Shown here: positions 1 to 12,481 of the stretch, piece after piece
How positions within the stretch are numbered: the first letter of the stretch is position 1
Layout: every line of letters begins with the position of its first letter
Notes under the pieces: model-generated
The model's input: only the letters and a program-made list of their open reading frames with translations
Told to the model about the DNA's origin: nothing
The model's database searches: none
Assembly: GCA_963555705.1 (NCBI GenBank)
Contig: OY743171.1
Span: 27,150,852 to 27,214,851 of the forward strand
Reading direction: 5' to 3'
Origin: Ligustrum vulgare
Taxonomy: Eukaryota; Streptophyta; Magnoliopsida; Lamiales; Oleaceae
Length of the DNA stretch: 64,000 nucleotides
Translations under genes and position numbers: made by a program

Positions 1-3000
1 AAAATTGCATCCCCTGGTCTTCGTCGACCATAATTTTTCCTCCAACCTTCTTCCCACATATCATTTCTTTTATAATGCCATTTTTAACATGTTCTTGCAG
101 TCTTGTCTGGTACGAATAATGTCTTTCTTCACGTAGTTGTACTTTTTCTAAGTAGTGCATTCTCTAGGAGTTTTTATAATTGCTTATTCTACCAATTCAC
201 CATTTCAATTGTCCAAAGTGTATTGGAGAGAACCGTGGAAGTCCAAAAATTGTTCCTGAAAAGGGAGTTCCAAATCCTAAGGGTTTATTATACTTAAAAA
301 AAAAATAGTCTCAATTTCTAATTGAAAAAAAATTGATTCACAATACATGCGGGTTTTCAATTTCAAATTGCATCCCTTGGTCGTCTTAGACCATAATTTT
401 GACTCCATCCTTCTTCCCACATATCATTTCTTATATAATGTCCTTTTGACACGTTTTGAAAACTCTTGTGTGGTTTGAATAATGTCTTTCTTCACGTGGT
501 TGTACTTTTATTAAGTAGTGCATTATTCACGTAGTTGTACTTTTTCTAAGTAGTGCATTCTCTCGGTGTTTTTATCATAGCTTATTCTACCAATGAACCA
601 TTTCAATTGTCTAAAGTGTATTGGAGAGAACAGTGGAAGTCCAAAAATTATTCCTGAAAAGGGAGTTCCCAATCCTAAGGGTTTATTATACTAAAAAAAA
701 TAGTCTCAATTTCTAATTGAAAAAAAATTGATTCACAATACTTGCGGGTTTTCAATTTCAAATTGCATCCCTTGGTCGTCTTCGACCACAATTTTGACTC
801 CATCCTTCTCTTCCCACATATCATTTCTTATACAATGCCCTTTTGACACGTTTTGAAAACTCTTGCGTGGTTTGAATAATGTCTTTCTTCACGTGGTTGC
901 ACTTTTATTAAGTAGTGCATTATTCTCTTTGTGTCTTAATCATAGCTTATTCTACCAACGAACGATTTCAGTTGTCTAAATTGCATTGAAAGGAACACTG
1001 AAAGCCCCAAAACTATTCTTGAAAACAGAATTCCAAATCCAAAGGGTTTCTACTCAAAAAAGAGTCTCAATCTCTAACTTAAAAAATCTGACTCAAAAAT
1101 TGCATCCCCTGGTCTTCGTCGACCATAATTTTTCCTCCAACCTTCTTCCCACATATCATTTCTTTTATAATGCCATTTTTAACATGTTCTTGCAGTCTTG
1201 TCTGGTACGAATAATGTCTTTCTTCACGTAGTTGTACTTTTTCTAAGTAGTGCATTCTCTCGGTGTTTTTATCATTGCTTATTCTACCAATGAACCATTT
1301 CAATTGTCCAAAGTGTATTGGAGAGAACCGTGGAAGTCCTAAAATTATTCCTGAAAAGGGAGTTCCAAATCCTAAGGGTTTATTATACTAAAAAAAAAAT
1401 AGTCTCAATTTCTAATTGAAAAAAAATTGATTCACAATACTTGCGGGTTTTCAATTTCAAATTGCATCCCTTGGTCGTCTTAGACCATAATTTTGACTCC
1501 ATCCTTCTTCCCACATATCATTTCTTATATAATGCCCTTTTGACACGTTTTGAAAACTCTTGTGTGGTTTGAATAATGTCTTTCTTCACGTGGTTGTACT
1601 TTTATTAAGTAGTGCATTATTCACATAGTTGTACTTTTTCTAAGTAGTGCATTCTCTCGGTGTTTTTATCATAGCTTATTCTACCAATTCACCATTTCAA
1701 TTGTCCAAAGTGTATTGGAGAGAACAGTGGAAGTCCAAAAATTATTCCTGAAAAGGGAGTTCCCAATCCTAAGGGTTTATTATACTAAAAAAAATAGTCT
1801 CAATTTCTAATTGAAAAAAAATTGATTCACAATACATGCGGGTTTTCAATTTCAGATTGCATCCCTTGGTCGTCTTAGACCATAATTTTGACTCCATCCT
1901 TCTCTTCCCACATATCATTTCTTATACAATGCCCTTTTGACACGTTTTGAAAACTCTTGTGTGGTTTGAATAATGTCTTTCTTCACGTGGTTGTACTTTT
2001 ATTAAGTAGTGCATTATTCTCTTGGTGTCTTAATCATAGCTTATTCTACCAACGAACGATTTCAATTGTCTAAATTGCATTGAAAGGAACACTGAAAGCC
2101 CAAAAACTATTCTTGAAAACAGAATTCCAAATCCAAAGGGTTTCTACTCAAAAAAAGAGTCTCAATCTCTAACTTAAAAAATCTGACTCAAAAATTGAGT
2201 CCCCAGGTCTTCGTCGACCATAATTTTTCCTCCAACCTTCTTCCCACATATCATTTCTTTTATAATGCCATTTTTAACATGTTCTTGCAGTCTTATCTGG
2301 TACGAATAATGTCTTTCTTCACGTAGTTGTACTTTTTCTAAGTAGTGCATTCTCTAGGTGTTTTTATAATTGCTTATTCTACCAATTCACCATTTCAATT
2401 GTCCAAAGTGTATTGGAGAGAACCGTGGAAGTCCAAAAATTATTCCTGAAAAGGGAGTTCCAAATCCTAAGGGTTTATTATTCTAAAAAAAAAAATAGTC
2501 TCAATTTCTAATTGAAAAAAAATTGATTCACAATACATGCGGGTTTTCAATTTCAAATTGCATCCCTTGGTCGTCTTAGACCATAATTTTGACGACATCC
2601 TTCTTCCCACATATCATTTCTTATATAATGTCCTTTTGACACGTTTTGAAAACTCTTGTGTGGTTTGAATAATGTCTTTCTTCACGTGGTTGTACTTTTA
2701 TTAAGTAGTGCATTATTCACGTAGTTGTACTTTTTCTAAGTAGTGCATTCTCTCGGTGTTTTTATCATAGCTTATTCTACCAATGAACCATTTCAATTGT
2801 CTAAAGTGTATTGGAGAGAACAGTGGAAGTCCAAAAATTATTCCTGAAAAGGGAGTTCCCAATCCTAAGGGTTTATTATACTAAAAAAAATAGTCTCAAT
2901 TTCTAATTGAAAAAAAATTGATTCACAATACTTGCGGGTTTTCAATTTCAAATTGCATCCCTTGGTCGTCTTCGACCACAATTTTGACTCCATCCTTCTC

Positions 3001-5061
3001 TTCCCACATATCATTTCTTATACAATGCCCTTTTGACACGTTTTGAAAACTCTTGCGTGGTTTGAATAATGTCTTTCTTCACGTGGTTGCACTTTTATTA
3101 AGTAGTGCATTATTCTCTTTGTGTCTTAATCATAGCTTATTCTACCAACGAACGATTTCAATTGTCTAAATTGCATTGAAAGGAACACTGAAAGCCCCAA
3201 AACTATTCTTGAAAACAGAATTCCAAATCCAAAGGGTTTCTACTCAAAAAAGAGTCTCAATCTCTAACTTAAAAAATCTGACTCAAAAATTGCATCCCCT
3301 GGTCTTCGTCGACCATAATTTTTCCTCCAACCTTCTTCCCACATATCATTTCTTTTATAATGCCATTTTTAACATGTTCTTGCAGTCTTGTCTGGTACGA
3401 ATAATGTCTTTCTTCACGTAGTTGTACTTTTTCTAAGTAGTGCATTCTCTCGGTGTTTTTATCATTGCTTATTCTACCAATGAACCATTTCAATTGCCCA
3501 AAGTGTATTGGAGAGAACCGTGGAAGTCCTAAAATTATTCCTGAAAAGGGAGTTCCAAATCCTAAGGGTTTATTATACTAAAAAAAAAATAGTCTCAATT
3601 TCTAATTGAAAAAAAATTGATTCACAATACTTGCGGGTTTTCAATTTCAAATTGCATCCCTTGGTCGTCTTAGACCATAATTTTGACTCCATCCTTCTTC
3701 CCACATATCATTTCTTATATAATGCCCTTTTGACACGTTTTGAAAACTCTTGTGTGGTTTGAATAATGTCTTTCTTCACGTGGTTGTACTTTTATTAAGT
3801 AGTGCATTATTCTCTTGGTGTCTTAATCATAGCTTATTCTACCAACGAACGATTTCAATTGTCTAAATTGCATTGAAAGGAACACTGAAAGCCCAAAACT
3901 ATTCTTGAAAACAGAATTCCAAATCCAAAGGGTTTCTACTCAAAAAAAGAGTCTCAATCTCTAACTTAAAAAATCTGACTCAAAAATTGAGTCCCCAGGT
4001 CTTCGTCGACCATAATTTTTCCTCCAACCTTCTTCCCACATATCATTTCTTTTATAATGCCATTTTTAACATGTTCTTGCAGTCTTATCTGGTACGAATA
4101 ATGTCTTTCTTCACGTAGTTGTACTTTTTCTAAGTAGTGCATTCTCTAGGTGTTTTTATAATTGCTTATTCTACCAATTCACCATTTCAATTGTCCAAAG
4201 TGTATTGGAGAGAACCGTGGAAGTCCTAAAATTATTCCTGAAAAGGGAGTTCCAAATCCTAAGGGTTTATTATTCTAAAAAAAAAAATAGTCTCAATTTC
4301 TAATTGAAAAAAAATTGATTCACAATACATGCGGGTTTTCAATTTCAAATTGCATCCCTTGGTCGTCTTAGACCATAATTTTGACGACATCCTTCTTCCC
4401 ACATATCATTTCTTATATAATGTCCTTTTGACACGTTTTGAAAACTCTTGTGTGGTTTGAATAATGTCTTTCTTCACGTGGTTGTACTTTTATTAAGTAG
4501 TGCATTATTCACGTAGTTGTACTTTTTCTAAGTAGTGCATTCTCTCGGTGTTTTTATCATAGCTTATTCTACCAATGAACCATTTCAATTGTCTAAAGTG
4601 TATTGGAGAGAACAGTGGAAGTCCAAAAATTATTCCTGAAAAGGGAGTTCCCAATCCTAAGGGTTTATTATACTAAAAAAAAATAGTCTCAATTTCTAAT
4701 TGAAAAAAAATTGATTCACAATACTTGCGGGTTTTCAATTTCAAATTGCATCCCTTGGTCGTCTTCGACCACAATTTTGACTCCATCCTTCTCTTCCCAC
4801 ATATCATTTCTTATACAATGCCCTTTTGACACGTTTTGAAAACTCTTGCGTGGTTTGAATAATGTCTTTCTTCACGTGGTTGCACTTTTATTAAGTAGTG
4901 CATTATTCTCTTTGTGTCTTAATCATAGCTTATTCTACCAACGAACGATTTCAATTGTCTAAATTGCATTGAAAGGAACACTGAAAGCCCCAAAACTATT
5001 CTTGAAAACAGAATTCCAAATCCAAAGGGTTTCTACTCAAAAAAGAGTCTCAATCTCTAAC
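1..5061. repeat. Three near-identical A-C-B trimers
   Basis: The A-C-B unit ending at about 1078 recurs almost unchanged at about 2190-3268 (offset 2190) and about 3980-5061 (offset 1792 from the second). A GACGACATCC variant sits at 2591 and again at 4383, which links the second and third copies. The first copy has the usual GACTCCATCC. Another A-C-B (1079-2189) and an A-B (3269-3979) lie between them. This is a local amplification by units of one or two higher-order repeats. Confidence 0.8.
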
Positions 5062-6551
5062 TTAAAAAATCTGACTCAAAAATTGCATCCCCTGGTCTTC
5101 GTCGACCATAATTTTTCCTCCAACCTTCTTCCCACATATCATTTCTTTTATAATGCCATTTTTAACATGTTCTTGCAGTCTTTTCTGGTACCAATAATGT
5201 CTTTCTTCACGAAGTTGTACTTTTTCTAAGTAGTGCATTCTCTCGGTGTTTTTATCATTGCTTATTCTACCAATGAACCATTTCAATTGTCCAAAGTGTA
5301 TTGGAGAGAACCGTGGAAGTCCTAAAATTATTCCTGAAAAGGGAGTTCCAAATCCTAAGGGTTTATTATACTAAAAAAAAAATAGTCTCAATTTCTAATT
5401 GAAAAAAAATTGATTCACAATACTTGCGGGTTTTCAATTTCAAATTGCATCCCTTGGTCGTCTTAGACCATAATTTTGACTCCATCCTTCTTCCCACATA
5501 TCATTTCTTATATAATGCCCTTTTGACACGTTTTGAAAACTCTTGTGTGGTTTGAATAATGTCTTTCTTCACGTGGTTGTACTTTTATTAAGTAGTGCAT
5601 TATTCACATAGTTGTACTTTTTCTAAGTAGTGCATTCTCTCGGTGTTTTTATCATAGCTTATTCTACCAATTCACCATTTCAATTGTCCAAAGTGTATTG
5701 GAGAGAACAGTGGAAGTCCAAAAATTATTCCTGAAAAGGGAGTTCCCAATCCTAAGGGTTTATTATACTAAAAAAAATAGTCTCAATTTCTAATTGAAAA
5801 AAAATTGATTCACAATACTTGCGGGTTTTCAATTTCAAATTGCATCCCTTGGTCGTCTTCGACCATAATTTTGACTCCATCCTTCTTCCCACATATCATT
5901 TCTTATATAATTCCTATTTGACACGTTTTGAAAACCCTTGTGTGGTTTGAATAATGTCTTTCTTCACGTGGTTGTACTTTTATTAAGTAGTACATTATTC
6001 ACGTAGTTGTACTTTTTCTAAGTAGTGCATTCTCTCGGTGTTTTTATCATAGCTTGTTCTACCAATGAACCATTTCAATTGTCCAAAGTGTATTGGAGAG
6101 AACAGTGGAAGTCCCAAAATTATTCCTGAAAAGGGAGTTCCCAATCCTAAGGGTTTATTATACTAAAAAAAATAGTCTCAATTTCTAATTGAAAAAAAAT
6201 TGATTCACAATACTTGCGGGTTTTCAATTTCAAATTGCATCCCTTGGTCGTCTTCGACCACAATTTTGACTCCATCCTTCTCTTCCCACATATCATTTCT
6301 TATACAATGCCCTTTTGACACGTTTTGAAAACTCTTGTGTGGTTTGAATAATGTCTTTCTTCACGTGGTTGCACTTTTATTAAGTAGTGCATTATTCTCT
6401 TTGTGTCTTAATCATAGCTTATTCTACCAACGAACGATTTCAATTGTCTAAATTGCATTGAAAGGAACACTGAAAGCCCCAAAACTATTCTTGAAATCAG
6501 AATTCCAAATCCAAAGGGTTTCTACTCAAAAAAAGAGTCTCAATCTCTAAC
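5062..6551. repeat. A-C-C-B unit with doubled hybrid
   Basis: The only place with two consecutive C monomers, with junctions at 5603-5605 and 5998-6000, 395 bp apart. The spacing between flanking A units is 1490 bp, which equals 1094 plus one C length. The second C has TACATTATTC where the others have TGCATTATTC. That TACATT variant reappears in the C units at 8882 and 9974, so this lineage later spread as single copies. Confidence 0.85.
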
Positions 6552-8343
6552 TTAAAAAATCTGTCTCAAAAATTGCATCCCCTGGTCTTCGTCGACCATA
6601 ATTTTTCCTCTAACCTTCTTCCCACATATCATTTCTTTTATAATGCCATTTTTAACATGTTCTTGCAGTCTTGTCTGGTACGAATATTGTCTTTCTTCAC
6701 GTAGTTGTACTTTTTCTAAGTAGTGCATTCTCTCGGTGTTTTTATCATTGCTTATTCTACCAATGAACCATTTCAATTGTCCAAAGTGTATTGGAGAGAA
6801 CCGTGGAAGTCCCAAAATTATTCCTGAAAAGGGAGTTCCAAATCCTAAGGGTTTATTATACTAAAAAAAAAATAGTCTCAATTTCTAATTGAAAAAAAAT
6901 TGATTCACAATACTTGCGGGTTTTCAATTTCAAATTGCATCCCTTGGTCGTCTTAGACCATAATTTTGACTCCATCCTACTTCCCACATATCATTTCTTA
7001 TATAATGCCCTTTTGACACGTTTTGAAAACTCTTGTGTGGTTTGAATAATGTCTTTCTTCACGTGGTTGTACTTTTATTAAGTAGTGCATTATTCACGTA
7101 GCTGTACTTTTTCGAAGTAGTGCATTCTCTCGGTGTTTTTATCATAGCTTATTCTACCAATGAACCATTTCAATTGTCCAAAGTGTATTGGAGAGAACAG
7201 TGGAAGTCCCAAAATTATTCCTGAAAAGGGAGTTCCCAATCCTAAGGGTTTATTATACTAAAAAAAATAGTCTCAATTTCTAATTGAAAAAATTGATTCA
7301 CAATACTTTCGGGTTTTCAATTTCAAATTGCATCCCTTGGTCGTCTTCGACAACAATTTTGACTCCATCCTTCTCTTCCCACTTATCATTTCTTATACAA
7401 TGCCCTTTTGACACGTTTTGAAAACTCTTGTGTGGTTTGAATAATGTCTTTCTTCACGTGGTTGTACTTTTATTAAGTAGTGCATTATTCTCTTGGTGTC
7501 TTAATCATAGCTTATTCTACCAACGAACGATTTCAATTGTCTAAATTGCATTGAAAGGAACACTGAAAGCCCCAAAACTATTCTTGAAAACAGAATTCCA
7601 AATCCAAAGGGTTTCTACTCAAAAAAAGAGTCTCAATCTCTAACTTAAAAAATCTGACTCAAAAATTGCATCCCCTGGTCTTCGTCCACCATAATTTTTC
7701 CTCCAACCTTCTTCCCACATATCATTTTTTTTATAATACCATTTTTAACATGTTCTTGCAGTCTTGTCTAGTACGAATAATGTCTTTCTTCACGTAGTTG
7801 TACTTTTTCTAAGTAGTGCATTCTCTCGGTGTTTTTATCATTGCTTATTCTACCAATGAACCATTTCAATTGTCCAAAGTGTATTGGAGAGAACCGTGGA
7901 AGTCCCAAAATTATTCCTGAAAAGGGAGTTCCAAATCCTAAGGGCTTATTATACTAAAAAAAAAAATAGTCTCAATTTCTAATTGAAAAAAAATTGATTC
8001 ACAACACTTGCGGGTTTTCAATTTTAAATTGCATCCCTTGGTCGTCTTAGACCATAATTTTGACTCCATCCTTCTTCCCACATATCATTTCTTTTATAAT
8101 GCCCTTTTGACACGTTTTGAAAACTCTTGTGTGGTTTGAATAATGTCTTTCTTCACGTGGTTGCACTTTTATTAAATAGTGCATTATTCTCTTGGTGTCT
8201 TAATCATAGCTTATTCTACTTACGAACATTTTCAATTGTCTAAATTGCATTGAAAGGAACACTGAAAGCCCCAAAACTATTCTTGAAAACAGAATTCCAA
8301 ATCCAAAGGGTTTCTACTCAAAAAAAGAGTCTCAATCTCTAAC

Positions 8344-10325
8344 TTAAAAAATCTGACTCAAAAATTGAGTCCCCAGGTCTTCGTCGACCATAATTTTTCC
8401 TCCAACCTTCTTCCCACATATCATTTCTTTTATAATGCCATTTTTAACATGTTCCTGCAGTCTTTTCTGGTATGAATAATATCTTTCTTCACGTAGGATT
8501 ACTTTTTCTAAGTAGTGCATTCTCTCGGTGTTTTTATCATTGCTTATGCTACCAATGAACCATTTCAATTGTCCAAAGTGTATTGGAGAGAACCGTGGAA
8601 GTCCCAAAATTATTCCTGAAAAGGGAGTTCCCAATCCTAAGGTAAATTATACTAAAAAAAATAGTCTCAATTTCTAATTGAAAAAAAATTGATTCACAAT
8701 ACTTGCGGGTTTTCAATTTCAAATTGCATCCCTTGGTCGTCTTCGACCATAATTTTGACTCCATCCTTCTTCCCACATATCATTTCTTATATAATTCCCA
8801 TTTGACACGTTTTGAAAACTCTTGTGTGGTTTGAATAATGTCTTTCTTCACGTGGTTGTACTTTTATTAAGTAGTACATTATTCACGTAGTTGTACTTTT
8901 TCTAAGTAGTGCATTCTCTCGGTGTTTTTATCATAGTTTGTTCTACCAATGAACCATTTCAATTGTCCAAAGTGTGTTGGAGAGAACAGTGGAAGTCCCA
9001 AAATTATTCCTGAAAAGGGAGTTCCCAATCCTAAGGGTTTATTATACTAAAAAAAATAGTCCCAATTTCTAATTGAAAAAAAATTGATTCACAATACTTG
9101 CGGGTTTTCAATTTAAAATTGCATCCCTTGGTCGTCTTCGACCACAATTTTGACTCCATTCTTCTCTTCCCACATATCATTTCTTATACAATGCCCTTTC
9201 GACACGTTTTGAAAACTCTTGTGTGGTTTGAATAATGTCTTTCTTCACGTGGTTGCACTTTTATTAAGTAGTGCATTATTCTCTTGGTGTCTTAATCATA
9301 GCTTATTCTACCAACGAACGATTTCAATTGTCTAAATTGTATTGAAAGGAACACTGAAAGCCCCAAAACTATTCTTGAAAACAGAATTCCAAATCCAAAG
9401 GGTTTCTACTCAAAAAAAGAGTCTCAATCTCTAACTTAAAAAATCTGACTCAAAAATTGAGTCCCCAGGTCTTCGTCGACCATAATATTTCCTCCAACCT
9501 TCTTCCCACATATCATTTCTTTTATAATGCCATTTTTAACATGTTCCTGCAGTCTTTTCTGGTATGAATAATATCTTTCTTCACGTAGGATTACTTTTTC
9601 TAAGTAGTGCATTCTCTCGGTGTTTTTATCATTGCTTATGCTACCAATGAACCATTTCAATTGTCCAAATTGTATTGGAGAGAACCGTGGAAGTCCCAAA
9701 ATTATTTCTGAAAAGGGAGTTTCCAATCCTAAGGGTTTATTATACTAAAAAAAATAGTCTCAATTTCTAATTGAAAATAATTGATTCACAATACTTGCGG
9801 GTTTTCAATTTCAAATTGCATCCCTTGGTCGTCTTCGACCATAATTTTGACTCCATCCTTCTTCCCACATATCATTTCTTATATAATTCCCATTTGACAC
9901 GTTTTGAAAACTCTTGTGTGGTTTGAATAATGTCTTTCTTCATGTGGTTGTACTTTTATTAAGTAGTACATTATTCACGTAGTTGTACTTTTTCTAAGTA
10001 GTGCATTCTCTCGGTGTTTTTATCATAGTTTGTTCTACCAATGAACCATTTCAATTGTCCAAAGTGTGTTGGAGAGAACAGTGGAAGTCCCAAAATTATT
10101 CCTGAAAAGGGAGTTCCCAATCCTAAGGGTTTATTATACTAAAAAAAATAGTCTCAATTTCTAATTGAAAAAAAATTGATTCACAATACTTGCGGGTTTT
10201 CAATTTCAAATTGCATCCCCTGGTCGTCTTCGACCACAATTTTGACTCCATCCTTCTCTTCCCACATATCATTTCTTATACACTGCCATTTTGACACGTT
10301 TTGAAAACTCTTGTGTGGTTTGAAT
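8344..10325. repeat. Duplicated 1092-bp A-C-B unit, truncated by LTR 1
   Basis: Two successive A-C-B units (A at 8344 and 9436) share private changes: CACGTAGGATTAC in place of CACGTAGTTGTAC, GCTTATGCTACC in place of GCTTATTCTACC, and TACATTATTC at the C junction. They form a recent tandem pair. The B unit of the second copy was split by insertion of LTR 1 at 10325/10326. Confidence 0.8.
10321..10325. repeat. Target-site duplication of LTR 1, left
   Basis: TGAAT directly before the LTR, from the satellite stretch GTGTGGTTTGAAT. The undisturbed B consensus GGTTTGAATAATGTC contains it once. Confidence 0.92.
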
Positions 10326-10722
10326 TGTAAGGTCCCAAATATTTTCATAAAGCAAAATTTATTTTCTTTATATGCTATTATACATGCTTTGAAGGTTAGG
10401 GGCTAAGTGGTAAATATACAAAATTTCTTTCAATTTACCCCATATATATATAAGTTTTTATGAGATATTGATAAATATATCAATATTGGGCTCGTTGGAT
10501 AGCTTGTATTTAATCATGTATGATAGGCTCGAGAAAGTTTGATTCAGATTAATGAAGCCTAATTTATTTAAGATTAAGGAAGTTATCAATAAATGTTATT
10601 TTACTATTTGTGTTTGAGTTATAATGGTTAAGTTATGGCCGTTGAGATTTTAGAGAGAATATGAGGTTTCTTGGATTTTAGTGGTTTTAGATTAGATAGG
10701 TAGGATAGAAATGGTCTCTTCC

Positions 10723-10830
10723 TTTCATGATGATGTGTCCCATCAAGTATATTTTATAAGATATTTCACATTTCATGATGATGTGTCCCATCAAGTATAT
10801 TTTATAAGATATTTCATATTTCATGATGAT
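10723..10830 (+). repeat. 48-bp tandem repeat in LTR 1
   Basis: Two full copies (10723-10770 and 10771-10818) and the first 12 bases of a third. Each copy starts TTTCATGATGATGTGTCCC. The copies are essentially identical, so the duplication is recent relative to the LTR or is maintained. It lies about 60-165 bp upstream of the TATA-like stretch, where LTRs often carry repeated enhancer elements. That role is inference. Confidence 0.9.
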
Positions 10831-10883
10831 AGAGACGTGAGGATATTTTACACAATCCTATTCAAGTATCACCACTCTTCCTT

Positions 10884-10899
10884 CACGTGTATATATATC
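10884..10899 (+). promoter_or_regulatory. Possible LTR 1 core promoter (G-box plus TATA)
   Basis: CACGTG at 10884-10889 runs straight into TATATATAT at 10890-10899. In the plus orientation this would place a U3/R boundary some 30 bases further on, leaving about 1.08 kb of R-U5. The motif is simple and AT-rich sequence is common here, so this is only a candidate. Confidence 0.4.
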
Positions 10900-11292
10900 T
10901 CTTTAAGTATATTTTTATTTGCAAACGCAAATAGAATTCATCCAAAATCTTCATAGTCTACGAAGAAAGAAATATATTATCAAGTCTTGAGCAGTTTTAA
11001 GGAGTACAAAATTTATTTTGTGAGCAGCAAATCAAGTTTTTCAAAGACTTAAGGTAGGATAACGAGGTGCAGTTGATTTTATCCTGTTTAAATTATTTTT
11101 CCATGTTGTTAATTTATCATGCTTATGAAAGTAAATGATATGATATGATATGATGTTTATGGCCATCCGGTACCAAAGATATGATATGATTGAGCTGTTA
11201 CCGGTTTTCTAAAGATATGATGACGGTATGATATTCTTGGCACATGCGTTTGATATTTTATTCGGGATAGCACCATAATTTTCGTGTCCTAC

Positions 11293-11311
11293 TGAGTATT
11301 CCATATACTCA
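11293..11311 (+). other. LTR hairpin motif, LTR 1
   Basis: TGAGTAT (11293-11299), loop TCCAT, ATACTCA (11305-11311): a perfect 7-bp stem. It is preceded by CTAC and followed by CCCCTACTATTTTACAG. A counterpart with the same flanks lies on the minus strand of LTR 2, although the two LTRs are otherwise unlike. Confidence 0.75.
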
Positions 11312-12010
11312 CCCCTACTATTTTACAGATTAGAACGAATCGTTGATTGGAGGTTGATGCAGTGGTGTCGAGATGCCAGGATCTAAGGATTTCAATAATT
11401 AAATCTGGCGTAATTTTTATTAAATAACTTTATTACCAGTAGTATTTCATTTTGTTAATTTACGGATATTTCTTTTGTTCCGTTTCTGATTTTGGATTGA
11501 AGAATGTTTCCTACGCTGTTCTACATGAACGTATGATATTTACGCATTTATTGTTTTGACCAACTTCATGAATTGATACGTATCTATCCCCTATGGAGAA
11601 TTTTAAACTTTAGCCTGACACCTAGTTCTTTTGACAATGATGGTGCATTCTAGTAGACATTATTAGAATAATGTTCCGTCTCTATCAATTGTATTTTCCT
11701 TAGGACTAGTATTTAAATCAAATTTGTGAATTGTTCCAAATTCTACAAGCAGGCAAGCGTAGGACATGCTATACGTAAATGCTCTAACTGATCCGATTTC
11801 TTTTAAAATAGAGTTTGGTATTATATTAGTCTCAATAATATATTTTAAATTGAGTTTGAATGATAGAAATTCTATTCATATGGTTTACTTTGATTTCTTT
11901 TTATATAAATAATAAGGTTTATAACTAACAAGATCCTTTATAAAATTATAAACTATAACAGAAATAAAGCTTGCACGACCGGTCAAGTTCTATAATTTTG
12001 GGTCATTACA

Positions 12011-12015
12011 TGAAT
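12011..12015. repeat. Target-site duplication of LTR 1, right
   Basis: TGAAT directly after ATTACA. The B monomer then resumes as AATGTCTTTCTTCACGTGG without loss of a base. Confidence 0.92.
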
Positions 12016-12217
12016 AATGTCTTTCTTCACGTGGTTGCACTTTTATTAAGTAGTGCATTATTCTCTTGGTGTCTTAATAATAGCTTATTCTACCAATGAA
12101 CGATTTCAATTGTCTAAATTGCATTGAAAGGAACACTGAAAGCCCCAAAACTATTCTTGAAAACAGAATTCCAAATCCAAAGGGTTTCTACTCAAAAAAA
12201 GAGTCTCAATCTCTAAC

Positions 12218-12481
12218 TTAAAAAATCTGACTCAAAAATTGAGTCCCCAGGTCTTCGTCGACCATAATTTTTCCTCCAACCTTCTTCCCACATATCATTT
12301 CTTTTATAATGCCATTTTTAACATGTTCCTGCAGTCTTTTCTGGTATGAATAATGTCTTTCTTCACGTAGTTGTACTTTTTCTAAGTAGTGCATTCTCTC
12401 GGTGTTTTTATCATTGCTTATTCTACCAATGAACCATTTCAATTGTCCAAAGTGTATTGGAGAGAACCGTGGAAGTCCCAA
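12218..12481 (-). other. Recurrent minus-strand open frame of A monomers (not a gene)
   Basis: Representative of an open frame present at the same place in most A monomers, for example 1079-1303, 13312-13575, 36285-36548 and 62160-62423. The 87-codon form opens at TTG, which is not a normal plant start. The first ATG is at 12394, giving 58 codons. The product would be basic and charged, with the stretches REERHYS and EMICGKK, and has no signal peptide, membrane segment or domain I recognise. B monomers read the same frame with the same short stretches but with several stops. Variants among copies are mostly amino-acid changing, and two copies carry an inserted base. I read it as a by-product of repeat sequence, possibly a remnant of an old coding ancestor. 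Confidence 0.35.

Larger units (their letters stand above)
1..10325. repeat. Satellite array, segment 1 (C-rich)
   Basis: Uninterrupted tandem satellite. It begins inside an A monomer, so the array continues to the left. Monomer order, with A units starting near 1 (partial), 1079, 2190, 3269, 3980, 5062, 6552, 7645, 8344 and 9436, is A-C-B, A-C-B, A-C-B, A-B, A-C-B, A-C-C-B, A-C-B, A-B, A-C-B, A-C-B. The last B is cut by LTR 1. C hybrids are far denser here (9 copies in 10 kb) than elsewhere, and they belong to one lineage, marked by AACAGTGGAAGTCC in the right half. Several A copies carry TTGCATCCCCTGG near their start, which matches B and is probably the ancestral form. Others carry TTGAGTCCCCAGG. 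No gene is visible. Confidence 0.97.
10326..12010 (+). mobile_element. Solo LTR 1 (1685 bp), plant LTR retrotransposon
   Basis: Non-satellite insertion with sharp edges inside a B monomer. It begins TGTAAGGTCCC and ends GGGTCATTACA, which are imperfect inverted ends with TG...CA termini. It is flanked by the 5-bp direct repeat TGAAT. There is no primer-binding site, polypurine tract, gag or pol sequence, so it is a solo LTR left by LTR-LTR recombination. In the plus orientation it holds a 48-bp tandem repeat, a G-box and TATA-like stretch, and downstream a TACTGAGTATT / ATACTCACCCC hairpin. Ty3/Gypsy affiliation is my preference from length and the hairpin motif, but is not proven. The 10711-10956 open frame in it is only the translated 48-bp repeat. 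Confidence 0.9.

Noticed and set aside
986..5229. Plus-strand open frames at 986-1231, 3176-3421 and 4969-5229
   Set aside because: They span the B-A boundary of the repeat and exist only where variants remove a stop. They overlap the opposite-strand frame and have no coding signature.
10711..10956. 81-codon frame with a repeated 16-residue unit in LTR 1
   Set aside because: It is the translation of the 48-bp noncoding tandem repeat.
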